A stretch of DNA of 64,000 bases. Source: Verrucomicrobiota bacterium. Its GTDB lineage: Bacteria > Verrucomicrobiota > Verrucomicrobiae > Limisphaerales > UBA11358. Below are positions 33,183-42,657 of the stretch, one piece after another; position 1 is the stretch's first letter; each line of letters opens with the position of its first letter. The notes under the pieces are model-generated. The model saw only the letters and a program-made list of their open reading frames with translations. It was not told the DNA's origin and did not search any database. The DNA lies in contig JACZKP010000065.1 in NCBI GenBank assembly GCA_014860005.1, forward strand, positions 104,677 to 168,676. The letters run 5' to 3'. Made by a program: the position numbers and the translations under genes.

Positions 33183-36100
33183 TCAATCAAAATGCCTGTC
33201 CAGACCTGTCCAATTGGCGGTTCCTTTCGGCGCAAGAATATCCTTCAACGCGTCCGCCAGTTGCACTTCGGTGAACGGTTTGTCCAGCCGGCTTGTCACG
33301 CCCAGGGTCTTGAACTCTTCGGCCACCGCGTCTTCCATCCGTCCGCTGGCCACCACAATCGGAAGGTCCGGCAGCATCCGCCGGAGCGCACGAACGAACG
33401 CCAGGCCGTCCATGTGCGGCATGTGCAGGTCGGTGATGATGGCGCGCAATTCGGTGCGGTGCTGCGCCGCCTGCATCAAACCATCCGCGCCGTCGGTGGC
33501 GGTCAACGGCTTGAAATTCAGCCGATGCAAGACCGCACGCGCCATCTGCCGCACGGCGGGTTCGTCATCTACAAACAGGATGGTTTCTTCCTGCCCGTGA
33601 AATTCCACCGTCGTTTTGGTGACGAGCTCCGTGTCGCTGCCCGCAGCGTCGGTGGGAAGATACGCGGTGAACGTCGAGCCTTGGCCGGGCTTGGAATAAA
33701 CCTGCACAAAGCCGCCGTGGCCCTTCACGATGCCGAGGACAGTCGAGAGTCCCAGGCCCGTGCCTTTGTCCGGATCTTTGGTCGTGAAGAACGGATCGAA
33801 AATCCGGTCCAGGACTTCCGGCGGGATGCCCGTGCCGGTGTCGCGCACGCGCAGCACCACGTAGTTGCCGGGCTTGGCGTCGGGGATGGAACTGGCATAG
33901 GCGGCGTCCACTTGCACGCGTTGCGCCTCCAGCGTGAGCGTGCCGCCATGGGGCATGGCGTCGCGGGCATTGACGCACAGGTTCAGGAGCACTTGGTGCA
34001 ACTGCGTAGGATCGCCCAGCACCGGCGGCACTTTCGGGTCGCAGGTGACCGCCACCTGGATGCTCTTGGGGAAAGTGCCTTTCATGATGTGCTGCAGCTC
34101 TTTCACCAGATGTTTTGGGGTGACGGCGACGCGCGCGCCCTCCGCGCCTTTCGCAAAGGTCATTAATTGCCGCACCATGTCCGCGCTCCGATGGGCGCAG
34201 GCCTGGATCGTGTCGAGCATTTGTGATTCCGCCGGATACTGCATCCGGAGCAGCTCCACACTCATCATGATGGGGGCGATGGCATTGTTCAAATCGTGCG
34301 CCACGCCGCCCGCGAGCGTGCCGATGGACTGCAGCCGTTGCGAGCGCAGGGCGAGGCGTTCCGTGTTTTTGCGCTCGGTGATGTCGAGAATCTGCGAAAT
34401 GAAGTAGTCCGGTGCGTTATCCGGCGTCCTCACGAGCGACACACTCAACATGGCCCAGACATCATGTCCGTCCTGGTGGCGATACCGTTTTTCCATGCTG
34501 TAGGTCTGAATCTCGCCGGCCAGCAGGCGGCGGACATTCTCCAGATCGGGTGCAAGATCGTCCGGGTGGGTCAGCGCCTGCCAGGTGGCGGCGAGCAGTT
34601 CCGCCCGCGAGTAGCCGAGGATGCGGCAGAGGGCCTCGTTGACCTCCAGCCAGCGTCCATCGGTCGCGACCAGCGCCATCCCGGTTGGCGAATGCTGCAT
34701 AGCGGAGCGGAAGCGGGTTTCGCTCTGATGCACCTCTTGGGTGCGCTGGGCGACGAGTTCTTCCAGCCCCGTGTTCAGGTGGCGAATTTCCTCTTCCACG
34801 TGCTTCAAAGACGTGACGTCCGTGCGGATGGCGATGAATTGCGCTGGCTTCCCGTCCGCGCCAAGGAAGGGGACAATGGTTGTGTTCAGCCATTTGAACG
34901 TGCCGTCCTTCACGCGATTCTTGATCTCGCCTTTCCAGATCCGACCGCTGGTGATCGCCTCCCACATCTCGCGGATGTACTCTTTCGGGTGATATCCAGA
35001 ATTGAAGATGCGGTGGTCTTGGTCGAGCAACTCCTCGCGCGCATACCCCGAGACCGCACAGAACTTGTCGTTCGCATAGGTGATCTTGCCGCACGGGTCG
35101 GTGATGGCGACGATGGCGTGCTCGTCGAGCGCCCGCTTTATGTCCACCAGCCGCTGCTCGGCCTGCTTGCGGTCGGTGATATTGAAGTGAACAACGACTG
35201 CTCCGCCTTCCGCACGGTCCAGCGGAGAGACGTTCATGGTGAACCAGCGGTGCTCCGTGGGCGAGTGGCAGGGATACTCGCAGGTGAATGTCGCCTGCGA
35301 ACGGTCGAGCACACCCCGCAGCCCGTTCACGATGGCCTGCGCCTCCTCGCCCAAGTCCCGGGCGGCGCGCTGGCAGACCTCCAGATAGTTCTCGCCAACA
35401 CCCACTGCTGGAAGTGTGGCCTTCGTGCCGTTCTCCCGTGCGAAACACTCCCAATCCTGATTGATGGCGAGGATCGTTCCATTTCGGTCCACGACCGCGA
35501 TGTTTGCCATCATCGAATTGAGCACGGCGCGGTTCAGCGCCTCGGCCTCGCGGATCGCTCTCTCCGCTTTCTGTTCCGCGCTCACATCGCGAAAGACCAG
35601 GACCACGCCGAGAGTGCGGCCCTCGTGGTCGCGAATCGGCGCGGCGCTGTCGGCAATGGGCCGCTCCGTGCCGTCGCGCGCGATGATCACGGTGTGGTTG
35701 GCCAGCGCGTGGATCTCTCCGGTGGCCAGCACCTCGTCCACGGGGATGGAGGCTGGCGCGCGGGTTTCCTCGTTGATGATGTGGAACACCTCGGCGACCG
35801 GCCGCCCCAAGGCCTCGGCCTGCGTCCAGCCCGTCAATTCTTCCGCGACGGGATTCAGCCGGGTGACACGTCCCGCGGGATCGGTCGCCAGCACGGCGTC
35901 GCCGATGGAATTGAGCGTGACGGCGAGCTTCTGCTCGCTCCGGCGCAGGGCTTCCTCGGCCAGTTTGCGATCCGTGACATCGCGCACGGTGGCATAGAGC
36001 GTCCCGTCGGGTTGCGGCATGGTGCGCCAGGAGAGCCATTTCCACGAACCGTCCTTGCACTGGTAGCGGTTCTCGAACTGGAGCGTCGGCTGCCCGGCGG

Positions 36101-36941
36101 TGAGCTTCTCCACCTCGCGGAGCGTGGTTGCGCGGTCGTCGGGATGGACGAAATCGAGGAAGGGCCGGGCAAGCAATTCCTCCGTGCTCCAGCCCAGCGT
36201 TTCCTGAAAGGCGGGATTCAGGCGCTTGAAATAGCCGTCCGTCCCGGCAATGCAGAGCATGTCCAGCGCGAGGGTGAAGAAACGGTCGCGCTCCGCCTCG
36301 GCCCGCTGCCTCTTTTCAAAATCGCGGCGCACGATGACGGTCGCAATGCCCACCAACCCGAGGGTGAGCAGACAGGCAAAGACCACAATCGCAATCGTCG
36401 TGCGGGACAACGTCTGCGCCCGGGCCGTGCGCTGCTGCAGGAGTTGCTTCTCTTCGTCCTTCATTTCGGCGATTACCTTTCGGATTTCATCCATCGTTTG
36501 CTTGCCCTGTCCCGAGGCGATGATCTTCTGCGCCCCGGCGGTGTCGCCGCTGCGGCGCAATTTGATGATCTCTTTCCCAAGGCTGATTTTCCTTTGCATC
36601 AACGGCTCAAGCGCCGCCAGTCGGCGCTGCTGCTCGGGATCGGCCTGCGTCAATCGTTTCGCCGCCGCGAACGATGTCTCAACGTTGGCGATTCCGGCCT
36701 GATAGGGCTGTAAAAACACCTCACTACCAGAGATGGTAAAGCCGCGCGCCCCCGTTTGGATGTTGAGCAATTCCGCGAGCGTGTCATTGAGCTGCTCAAT
36801 GACTTCGTGGGTTTGATTCACCGCGCGGAAGGTTTCCACATTCCGCTGCAGGCTCCACCACGCGCTTGCGCCGGTGAGCATCAGGAAGACCAGAGCCGCG
36901 GCGAACCCCGCCTGGATTTTTTGTTGAATCAGCATTTTCAT
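33183..36941 (-). CDS. Hybrid sensor histidine kinase: CHASE3, five PAS domains, kinase, receiver
   Basis: 1252 residues. Membrane segments near 8-30 and 183-205 enclose a CHASE3-like sensor ([19 protein letters not shown] at about 60-80). PAS domains start near 225, 345, 465, 590 and 735, judging from repeats of GRxxxxNxA and [10 protein letters not shown] or GYSREELL-type motifs. The phosphoacceptor region has VAHDLNNAI (His near 880), the ATPase domain has [14 protein letters not shown] and [19 protein letters not shown], and the C-terminal receiver has ILFVDDEP with the acceptor Asp in [10 protein letters not shown] (near 1169) and a LDKPF Lys. It probably senses an extracytoplasmic signal plus several internal cues; no dedicated output gene is adjacent. 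Confidence 0.93.
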   Translation of the reverse strand: MKMLIQQKIQAGFAAALVFLMLTGASAWWSLQRNVETFRAVNQTHEVIEQLNDTLAELLNIQTGARGFTISGSEVFLQPYQAGIANVETSFAAAKRLTQADPEQQRRLAALEPLMQRKISLGKEIIKLRRSGDTAGAQKIIASGQGKQTMDEIRKVIAEMKDEEKQLLQQRTARAQTLSRTTIAIVVFACLLTLGLVGIATVIVRRDFEKRQRAEAERDRFFTLALDMLCIAGTDGYFKRLNPAFQETLGWSTEELLARPFLDFVHPDDRATTLREVEKLTAGQPTLQFENRYQCKDGSWKWLSWRTMPQPDGTLYATVRDVTDRKLAEEALRRSEQKLAVTLNSIGDAVLATDPAGRVTRLNPVAEELTGWTQAEALGRPVAEVFHIINEETRAPASIPVDEVLATGEIHALANHTVIIARDGTERPIADSAAPIRDHEGRTLGVVLVFRDVSAEQKAERAIREAEALNRAVLNSMMANIAVVDRNGTILAINQDWECFARENGTKATLPAVGVGENYLEVCQRAARDLGEEAQAIVNGLRGVLDRSQATFTCEYPCHSPTEHRWFTMNVSPLDRAEGGAVVVHFNITDRKQAEQRLVDIKRALDEHAIVAITDPCGKITYANDKFCAVSGYAREELLDQDHRIFNSGYHPKEYIREMWEAITSGRIWKGEIKNRVKDGTFKWLNTTIVPFLGADGKPAQFIAIRTDVTSLKHVEEEIRHLNTGLEELVAQRTQEVHQSETRFRSAMQHSPTGMALVATDGRWLEVNEALCRILGYSRAELLAATWQALTHPDDLAPDLENVRRLLAGEIQTYSMEKRYRHQDGHDVWAMLSVSLVRTPDNAPDYFISQILDITERKNTERLALRSQRLQSIGTLAGGVAHDLNNAIAPIMMSVELLRMQYPAESQMLDTIQACAHRSADMVRQLMTFAKGAEGARVAVTPKHLVKELQHIMKGTFPKSIQVAVTCDPKVPPVLGDPTQLHQVLLNLCVNARDAMPHGGTLTLEAQRVQVDAAYASSIPDAKPGNYVVLRVRDTGTGIPPEVLDRIFDPFFTTKDPDKGTGLGLSTVLGIVKGHGGFVQVYSKPGQGSTFTAYLPTDAAGSDTELVTKTTVEFHGQEETILFVDDEPAVRQMARAVLHRLNFKPLTATDGADGLMQAAQHRTELRAIITDLHMPHMDGLAFVRALRRMLPDLPIVVASGRMEDAVAEEFKTLGVTSRLDKPFTEVQLADALKDILAPKGTANWTGLDRHFD

Positions 36942-36992
36942 AATGACCTGGCCTGGTTCACGCCCGGCTGGCGCGACAGCATGATGCGCGAT

Positions 36993-37058
36993 TCACGCTT
37001 TCGCGTAAAGCTCGCCGCCCTTCTCGGTAAACTCGCGGGATTTTTCTTCCATGCCTTT
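36993..37058 (-). pseudogene. Fragment of the 3' end of thiC (copy 2)
   Basis: In one frame on the minus strand this reads KGMEEKSREFTEKGGELYAKA and then TGA at 36993-36995, the normal end of ThiC. Only about 22 codons remain; the preceding sequence (GATTCAACACA) is not thiC. It lies in the 160-bp gap between the two sensor kinase genes. A longer thiC tail is at 13466-13606. Confidence 0.7.
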
Positions 37059-37102
37059 TGTGTTGAATCCCCATCAGCCATTCGCCATCAACCATTAACC
37101 CC

Positions 37103-38746
37103 TCACCCTCCGACCTCTCCTGCCTGGACCGTACCGGCGGGAATTCGGACGGCGACGATGGTGCCGCCGGCTGCTCCCCGCGCCACCGTGACCTCGCCCC
37201 CTACCAGGCGGACGCGCTCCTGCATGCCGAGCAGGCCAAGCGATCGGGCGTCTCCCAGGTTGGCTTCGGAAATGCCCTTGCCGTTGTCGCGCACTTCAAG
37301 CAGAAACCCTCGATCCGTCAACTCGAACCGCACGGTAACTTCACGAGCCTCCGCGTGCCGTGCCACGTTCGTCAACGCCTCCTGGAAGACGCGGAAGAAA
37401 GTGGTGGCCACTTCGCGCGGGACCGTCGGCTCGTCCGTCGGCGACACGAACTGGCAGCGAAGCCCCGCGCGCTCCTGGAAGCGGTCCAGCTCGCCGCGCA
37501 GTGCGGCAGCCAGGCCCAAATGATCCAGCACGCTGGGCCGCAACTCCGTGGCGATGCGTTGGACGGTCTTGATCGTGGCGTCCACCAGTCCCGTGGCCCC
37601 GGCCAGCCTGTCCAGCAGGGCATTCGCGCGCGGGCCGCTCAAACCCTCCCAATGCCGTTCGATCCAACGCAAGTCCATCTTCAAACCGGTGAGCTGCTGG
37701 CCCAGATCATCGTGGATTTCGCGGGCGATGTGGGTGCGCTCGTCTTCGCGGAGCGTCTGCAGGCGGGCGAGCAAGGCGCGCAACTGCTCGCGTGACTGCC
37801 GCACCTGTTCCTCGGCTTGTCGGCGCTCGGTAATGTCATTCACGACATACGCGAAGCGAGGGTGACCCTGGGCCGGGTCGCCCAAGTGGCTCACCGTGGC
37901 GAACAGCCATTGGTCGCCCCAGTCCCGGTGCAGGGCGTAATCAAAGACCACCGGGTCGCCGGTCTTTCGGCTGTGGAGCAGGCGCGCGCTCCACAATTGG
38001 ATGATCTCGCGAGGCACCCCGAGTTCGGAATCGCGCTTGCCGCGCAGAGATTCCTTGGTCTGGCCGTAGAAAATAGCCGCCACGGCGTTGTCGGAGACGT
38101 GGACCAGGTCGTCTTCGACCAGTTCCACGATGCCGCGCATGCCGCCGGCGCTATCAAAGAAACCGCGCAGGGTGGCTTCGCTTTCCCGGAGCGCCTCTTC
38201 CACCCGCTTGCGCATGGCGATGTCCTGCTCCAACTCGCGGTTGGTCTGCTCCAGTTGTTGCGTCTTGGCCTCCAGTTTGCGGACCAGGACCTCGCTGTAT
38301 TGCTTCAGATGGACGACCTCCACTTCCTCGGGCGCGGCGGCTGCCGGCGGTGCTGGCACGGCGGAGGGATGCCGGGCTTGCTGGAGGACGTCGTGGACCG
38401 TTCGCAAGAGGACCTCCGACTTCTCCGGTTTGATCAGGAACCGTTCGGCGCCAAGGCTGAGGGCGAATTCCCGGTCGTGCTCGTCGGTGTAGGTGGCGGT
38501 GTAGAAGACAAAGGGGATGGCTTTCAGACGCGCGTCCTTTTTCCACTCGCGGCAGAGCGAGAAACCGTCCATCTCCGGCATCATGATGTCGCTGACGATC
38601 AGGTCCGGGGGGTGTTGCCGCGCCTTGGCCAGCGCCTCGGCACCATCGGCGGCGGTGACGACCTGGTAGCCGTGGCGGCTCAACAGAACCTGGAGCATGG
38701 AAAGGATGGCCTCGGTATCGTCCACGATGAGAATGGTCATAAGCAA
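37103..38746 (-). CDS. Response-regulator/PAS/histidine kinase hybrid (NarL-type kinase core)
   Basis: 547 residues; an ATG at 38740 is an equally good start. The N-terminal receiver (about 3-120) has ILIVDDTEAIL, acceptor Asp in IVSDIMMPEMDG and a C-terminal Lys (FLIKPEKSE). A coiled-coil linker (about 155-195, TQQLEQTNRELEQDIAMRK) leads to a PAS domain (about 195-310). The kinase core is of the HisKA_3 type, with AREIHDDLGQQLTG (His near 344), and an ATPase domain with ALTNVARHAEA, RDNGKGIS and GLLGMQERV. Such kinases usually phosphorylate NarL/FixJ regulators. It lies upstream of the CHASE3 kinase on the same strand, so the two may work in one circuit. Confidence 0.92.
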   Translation of the reverse strand: MLMTILIVDDTEAILSMLQVLLSRHGYQVVTAADGAEALAKARQHPPDLIVSDIMMPEMDGFSLCREWKKDARLKAIPFVFYTATYTDEHDREFALSLGAERFLIKPEKSEVLLRTVHDVLQQARHPSAVPAPPAAAAPEEVEVVHLKQYSEVLVRKLEAKTQQLEQTNRELEQDIAMRKRVEEALRESEATLRGFFDSAGGMRGIVELVEDDLVHVSDNAVAAIFYGQTKESLRGKRDSELGVPREIIQLWSARLLHSRKTGDPVVFDYALHRDWGDQWLFATVSHLGDPAQGHPRFAYVVNDITERRQAEEQVRQSREQLRALLARLQTLREDERTHIAREIHDDLGQQLTGLKMDLRWIERHWEGLSGPRANALLDRLAGATGLVDATIKTVQRIATELRPSVLDHLGLAAALRGELDRFQERAGLRCQFVSPTDEPTVPREVATTFFRVFQEALTNVARHAEAREVTVRFELTDRGFLLEVRDNGKGISEANLGDARSLGLLGMQERVRLVGGEVTVARGAAGGTIVAVRIPAGTVQAGEVGG

Positions 38747-38847
38747 ATGGTGGCGGGGGTGTCATGCCTCAGGGAAACCCGGACTTGACTGCGGCGTTGG
38801 CTTGGAAGCATCGCAAGCTTTCTGGCGACCGCCTGGGCGGAAGGCTC

Positions 38848-38960
38848 GTACAGGTTTCCAACCTGCTGTGTCGCCGTCTTCCAGTCGGCCAGCGCGCCGG
38901 GCGTTCGCGCGGTTCGCAGGTTGGAAACCTGCGATACAGCAGACTGGAAGTCTGCGCTAC
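38848..38960. repeat. Dispersed palindromic element, copy 3
   Basis: Starts GTACAGGTTTCCAACCTGCT and GTGTCGCC, and ends GCGATACAGC with AGACTGGAAGTCTGCGCTAC. The ends pair imperfectly with each other in the pattern of copies 1 and 2, and internal palindromes CAGGTTTCCAACCTG and CAGACTGGAAGTCTG replace the CAGATTTCCAATCTG unit. It lies 102 bp upstream of the kinase gene at 37103-38746 and 160 bp before a REP-type transposase remnant. Confidence 0.8.
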
Positions 38961-39123
38961 ATGGCGGAGTGCCGATTTGGCGCCGGCTTAACCGTTGGCT
39001 CGCGCCCAAAGCCGGCGGCAAACCGGCGCTCCGGTTCATTTTGGTTTTCGGGTTCATGGCCGTTCGTTCGCCTCGCGCCGAAAAGGTGTCAGAAAGGTGT
39101 CCCGGTCATTGGAGAATGTCGTT

Positions 39124-39360
39124 TCATCGTTTCAGGCAATTGGCCGCCGGGTGCCGGCAGTCCATCTGCAATCGCTCCGCTATCCCATCCAAGGTCATTA
39201 CCGTCTCGGCTCTTAATCGCGCCGCCATCTTCACATTGGCCGCATCGGTTTTACGTCGCTGCTTCAACTCTCGTTCCGTCCACCGTCGCTTCCGCAATCC
39301 GTCCAACACCAGACGTCCGGCCCTCTGCTTGCTCGTCTCTTCATTTGTGCGCCATGGCAA
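39124..39360 (-). pseudogene. C-terminal remnant of a REP-associated (Y1-type) transposase
   Basis: 78 codons remain. The stretch RKRRWTERELKQRRKTDAAN followed by VKMAARLRAETVMTLDGIAE and RLQM matches the C-terminal helix-turn-helix tail of the REP-associated tyrosine transposases of Verrucomicrobia and planctomycetes (usual forms read RWTEAEL..RRKGD and TTMTLKWIAERLQMG). The catalytic HUH/Tyr part is missing. Such transposases process dispersed palindromes. The family call is from pattern memory. Confidence 0.6.
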
Positions 39361-39454
39361 TGCTATTTCGTCGGGGTCGCCGTCGCGAGCCTAAACACGG
39401 TTTCCATTGAAAAAGCCCTGACCTTCCCGTCTCACCGAACCGCAGTGCGCGAGG

Positions 39455-39616
39455 TCATTTCGCAAGTGGCAGGTCCGCGATCACCGCCCGCGCCACCGCC
39501 GGTATGATCTCGCGCTCGTTCGGATGATTGGTCGTAAACACCACGAGCACAAAGCCCCGACCGTCCGGCAATGCCACATACGCCGCGTCATGGCGCGACG
39601 ATTTCAAAAGCGCCGC
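39455..39616 (-). pseudogene. 3' remnant of a class A beta-lactamase-like serine hydrolase
   Basis: One frame on the minus strand reads SSRHDAAYVALPDGRGF then VLVVFTTNHPNEREIIPAV and RAVIADLPLAK followed by TGA. The RHDAAYV...LPDGRGFVLVVFT pattern is the last strand and helix of beta-lactamase-type serine hydrolases. The catalytic Ser-x-x-Lys part is not present. It lies 23 bp downstream of the MarR stop, on the same strand. Confidence 0.5.
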
Positions 39617-39638
39617 CCACGGTCAAGCAAGTCAGCGG

Positions 39639-40154
39639 TCAATCCGCCTTCCGTCGCAGCGGACGCTTCGGCGATTTGGGCAAGCTCACCGCCGCCGCGC
39701 GGCACGCCTCCGAAAGGCGGTCAAGGTTGGTCAGGAATTGTTCACGGGCCGCTTCGGGTATCGCACTCAGCACTTCGCCTTGGAGCGCAATCGCGATGTC
39801 CCGGGCGGTTTCAAACCGGTCGCGCCCACGCACTTTGACGCGCAGGCAGTTGGTCCGACGGTCGTTTTCCCGGGCGTGTCGTTCGATGTAGCCGGCCTTT
39901 TCCATCCGCTCCAGCAGTGACGCCACGGTGTTCGGGTCGCTGCTCATCAGGGTGGTGAGTTCCCGCTGGGAAATGCCGTCGTGCTCCAGGAGCGTGCGCA
40001 TCACGGTAAACTGGTCAGGCGTTAGTTTGAGATGCGCGATGCGGCGGCGGAACGCCTGGTTGAGGCCGTACCACGCGCGGCGCAGCAGCATGGGCAGCCG
40101 CCGGCGCTCCGGCGAATCAGCAGTCGCGGCGGTTTCTTTGACGTTTACAGGCAT
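39639..40154 (-). CDS. MarR-family transcriptional regulator
   Basis: From the ATG at 40154 the protein has 171 residues, typical for MarR. The winged helix is at about 40-110: LKLTPDQFTVMRTLLEHDG, then ISQRELTTLMSSDPNTVASL and LERMEKAGYIERHARENDRR, the last being the wing with its conserved D-x-R. The Arg-rich C-terminus is of low complexity. It is transcribed away from the PQQ-like propeller gene at 40294, 139 bp apart, and probably represses its own and the divergent promoter. Ligand unknown. The frame stays open to 40499 but the extra residues lie in the divergent gene. Confidence 0.88.
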   Translation of the reverse strand: MPVNVKETAATADSPERRRLPMLLRRAWYGLNQAFRRRIAHLKLTPDQFTVMRTLLEHDGISQRELTTLMSSDPNTVASLLERMEKAGYIERHARENDRRTNCLRVKVRGRDRFETARDIAIALQGEVLSAIPEAAREQFLTNLDRLSEACRAAAVSLPKSPKRPLRRKAD

Positions 40155-40194
40155 AAAACAGTGGATTACCGGGCGCATCATACGTGTAGGTATT

Positions 40195-40207
40195 ATTGCG
40201 TTGCAAT
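40195..40207. promoter_or_regulatory. Candidate MarR operator (13-bp palindrome)
   Basis: ATTGCGTTGCAAT is a perfect inverted repeat of ATTGC around a GTT centre, in the 139-bp divergent region between marR-like (start 40154) and the propeller gene (start 40294). MarR regulators bind palindromes of this size with TTGC/GCAA half sites. Only one copy is visible, and chance occurrence of a 5-bp half site is not negligible. Confidence 0.35.
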
Positions 40208-40293
40208 CGGAATGAAGCTGGACCATATTCCGCGCGTCCCGATTAAAAATTTCCGGCGCAAACTTGCTTTGTGCCGATACACAGCGGAAACCT

Positions 40294-42612
40294 ATGAGAC
40301 TGATAATTGCAATTGGTGCGGCCATTTTGCTGCTGGCCGGCGGCGTGGTGACACCTCTTAATAGCAGCGCGGCGCCCGTGCCGGGCTGGCTTGCCTGGCG
40401 CGGGCCGGAACAATCCGGCGTCTCGCGCGAAACCGGCCTGCCAGACCAGGTGGACCCGGACAAAGCCCTGTGGGTTGCCGATTTTCCCGGCCAATCCACG
40501 CCCGTGATTGCGAATGGAAAACTCTACATCATGGGTTATCTCGGTGAAGGGCCGGACTTGCAGGAGGGCGTGGCCTGCTTTGACGCCGAGACGGGCCAGA
40601 AACTCTGGCAGCACCTTTTCAATGATTTCATCAGCGACACCATTTATCTGCGTTACGCCACGGCAAGCCCGGCGATTGACCCGGAAACCGGCAACGTGTT
40701 CATTCAGGGCACGCAGGGAATTCTCGCCGCATTCACCCCGGATGGAAAACCGCTCTGGCACCATTCGTTGATGGAGAAATTTGGCCGGCTCACCTTCCCC
40801 AACGCGCGTACCGCATCGCCGGTCATCGAAGGGGATCTGGTCATCACGCGCGGCATCACCGCCAACTGGGGCGCGAACGGGCCGGCGGCAGACCGCTTCT
40901 ATGCGTTTGATAAAAAAACCGGTGAACTGGTCTGGGCATCCAGCCCCAGTGATAGGCCCAAGGATAATTCCTTTTCGCATCCGTATATCGGCTGGCACAA
41001 CGGCAAGCGCGTCTTGTACTCGGCGCTCGGCGACGGGAGTGCCGCCGCCATCAACGCCCGTACAGGCGAACCCATCTGGCGCGTGCCGCTTTTTCGGGCC
41101 GGCATCAACGCCGCCGTGCTGGTGCATAACAATGACAAGGTGATTTCCATTTTTGGCGTGCCCTACGAACCAGGGCAGTTGGTGGCCATTAAGATTCCAA
41201 ACGTCAGTCCTGTGGCCGGCGAAGCAGGGCCCGTCGTGATCGAGCGCGAGAAAGTCGAGCTTTGGTCGGCCCCGGTGACGACCTCGACCAGTTCGCCGAT
41301 CCTGGCGGGCGACATGGTTTATGTGGTGGCCGAGAAGGGTGATCTGTGCGCCGTGGATGCCAACACGGGCGAAATCAAGTGGACGCTCAAGATCGGCATT
41401 GAGCAGCGCAATTCCTGTCCGCTTTACGCCGATGGCAAACTCTACGTGCCTATTCTCGACAATCCCGCCGGCAAGGGGGAAGGCACGGCCAGCGAAGCCG
41501 GCAGTAGAGGCGGGTTCTATGTCATCAAACCCGGCGATCAACCGGAAATCCTCTCGCACGTTGAACTGGATGGACGCTGTTTCGGCACGCCCGCAGCCTA
41601 CAATGGTAAAATCTACCTGCAAACCACCCGCAAATTGTATTGCTGGGGCAAACCGGGCAACAACCCAGGATTGCCCAAACCAGCGGTGGTGGAAAAAATC
41701 CCCGCACCCGGTCCGGCCAGTTCACTGCAAATCGTTCCTGCCGAAGTCACGCTGCGTCCCGGCGAGAAGGCCACGTTCCGTGCGCGCAAGATTGATGCTA
41801 ATGGGTTCGTTGTCGAAGAACTGAAGGACGTGCAATCTCTCAAATGGGCAAGTTACATCCCTACCACTGCCCGGGTGAAGTCCACGATGAAGGCCAGCTT
41901 CAATGACAAGGGCGAAATGATGGCCGCTCCGGACAAAGTGCCTTCCGCCGGTGCATTTGAAGCCTCGCTCGGGGAGTTGAAAGGTTACATGCGTGGTCGC
42001 GTGCTGCCGTATCTGCCGTTGGAGGAGGATTTCGAAGGATTCACGCTTTCCGAAACCAACACTGCCGATGGCGCCGCGTTTGCCTTCCCGCCATTGCCTT
42101 GGATTGGTGCGCGTTTCAAATTCGAGGTTCGCGAACGTGAGGGCAACAAGGTGCTGGCCAAAACCGTGGATAATAAATTCTTCCAACGCGCCACGGTCTT
42201 CGTCGGCGCGCAAGACGCAAAGAATTACACCATTGCCGCCGATGTAATGAGTGACGGCAACCGGCGCAAGATGTCCGAGGTCGGTCTGATCTGTCAGCGC
42301 TACGCCATCGTCCTCAAGGGCAACGAACAGAAGCTCGAAGTCAGTTCCAATTTCGAGCGCCTCCGCGAAAGCGTGGATTTTCGCTGGCAGCCGAATGTCT
42401 GGTATCGCCTCAAATCCCGCGTGGACATCGCCGCCGACGGCACGGGCGTGGTGCGCGCCAAGGCGTGGAAGAAAGGCGACCCCGAACCCGAAGCGTGGAC
42501 CATCGAAGTGAAACACCGCACCGCGCACCGCGAAGGTTCACCCGGCTTGTTCGGCTTCTCGCCACAAGACATGCCGGTTTACATTGATAACGTCACGGTG
42601 ACGCCGAATTGA
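40294..42612 (+). CDS. Secreted PQQ-like beta-propeller protein with C-terminal beta domain
   Basis: 772 residues from the ATG at 40294; a signal peptide is seen at 1-25 (LIIAIGAAILLLAGG). The first 450 residues form a PQQ-like propeller: repeats of the kind ACFDAETGQKLWQHLF, YAFDKKTGELVWA, AAINARTGEPIWR and CAVDANTGEIKWTLK. A linker (VPAEVTLRPGEKATFRARK) leads to a beta-rich C-terminal domain of about 200 residues ending YIDNVTVTPN, like a concanavalin-type lectin/glucanase fold. No PQQ ligand set could be verified; it may be structural or bind other ligands. It precedes a second propeller gene by 45 bp on the same strand, and both may be regulated by the divergent MarR protein. Confidence 0.88.
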   Translation: MRLIIAIGAAILLLAGGVVTPLNSSAAPVPGWLAWRGPEQSGVSRETGLPDQVDPDKALWVADFPGQSTPVIANGKLYIMGYLGEGPDLQEGVACFDAETGQKLWQHLFNDFISDTIYLRYATASPAIDPETGNVFIQGTQGILAAFTPDGKPLWHHSLMEKFGRLTFPNARTASPVIEGDLVITRGITANWGANGPAADRFYAFDKKTGELVWASSPSDRPKDNSFSHPYIGWHNGKRVLYSALGDGSAAAINARTGEPIWRVPLFRAGINAAVLVHNNDKVISIFGVPYEPGQLVAIKIPNVSPVAGEAGPVVIEREKVELWSAPVTTSTSSPILAGDMVYVVAEKGDLCAVDANTGEIKWTLKIGIEQRNSCPLYADGKLYVPILDNPAGKGEGTASEAGSRGGFYVIKPGDQPEILSHVELDGRCFGTPAAYNGKIYLQTTRKLYCWGKPGNNPGLPKPAVVEKIPAPGPASSLQIVPAEVTLRPGEKATFRARKIDANGFVVEELKDVQSLKWASYIPTTARVKSTMKASFNDKGEMMAAPDKVPSAGAFEASLGELKGYMRGRVLPYLPLEEDFEGFTLSETNTADGAAFAFPPLPWIGARFKFEVREREGNKVLAKTVDNKFFQRATVFVGAQDAKNYTIAADVMSDGNRRKMSEVGLICQRYAIVLKGNEQKLEVSSNFERLRESVDFRWQPNVWYRLKSRVDIAADGTGVVRAKAWKKGDPEPEAWTIEVKHRTAHREGSPGLFGFSPQDMPVYIDNVTVTPN

Positions 42613-42623
42613 TTCCGTTCTCT

Positions 42624-42650
42624 TGATCTTAATATTAATCTTAATCTTAA
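42624..42650. repeat. Short tandem TTAATCT-type repeat
   Basis: The AT-rich run TGATCTTAATATTAATCTTA and ATCTTAA lies in the 45-bp gap between the two propeller genes. It is a run of six-base TCTTAA units in a high-GC background, and could serve as a promoter or spacer. Similar TTAATCTTAA runs are known from intergenic regions of related bacteria, from memory only. Confidence 0.4.
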
Positions 42651-42657
42651 ACCTTTC

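Noticed and set aside
34296..36713. 805-codon plus-strand frame over the PAS kinase
   Set aside because: The minus strand encodes CHASE3, PAS, kinase and receiver motifs through this whole stretch; the plus-strand product has no domain.
33183..38746. Possibility that the two sensor kinase genes form one split gene
   Set aside because: Each has its own complete set of domains, start and stop, and a thiC fragment lies between them.
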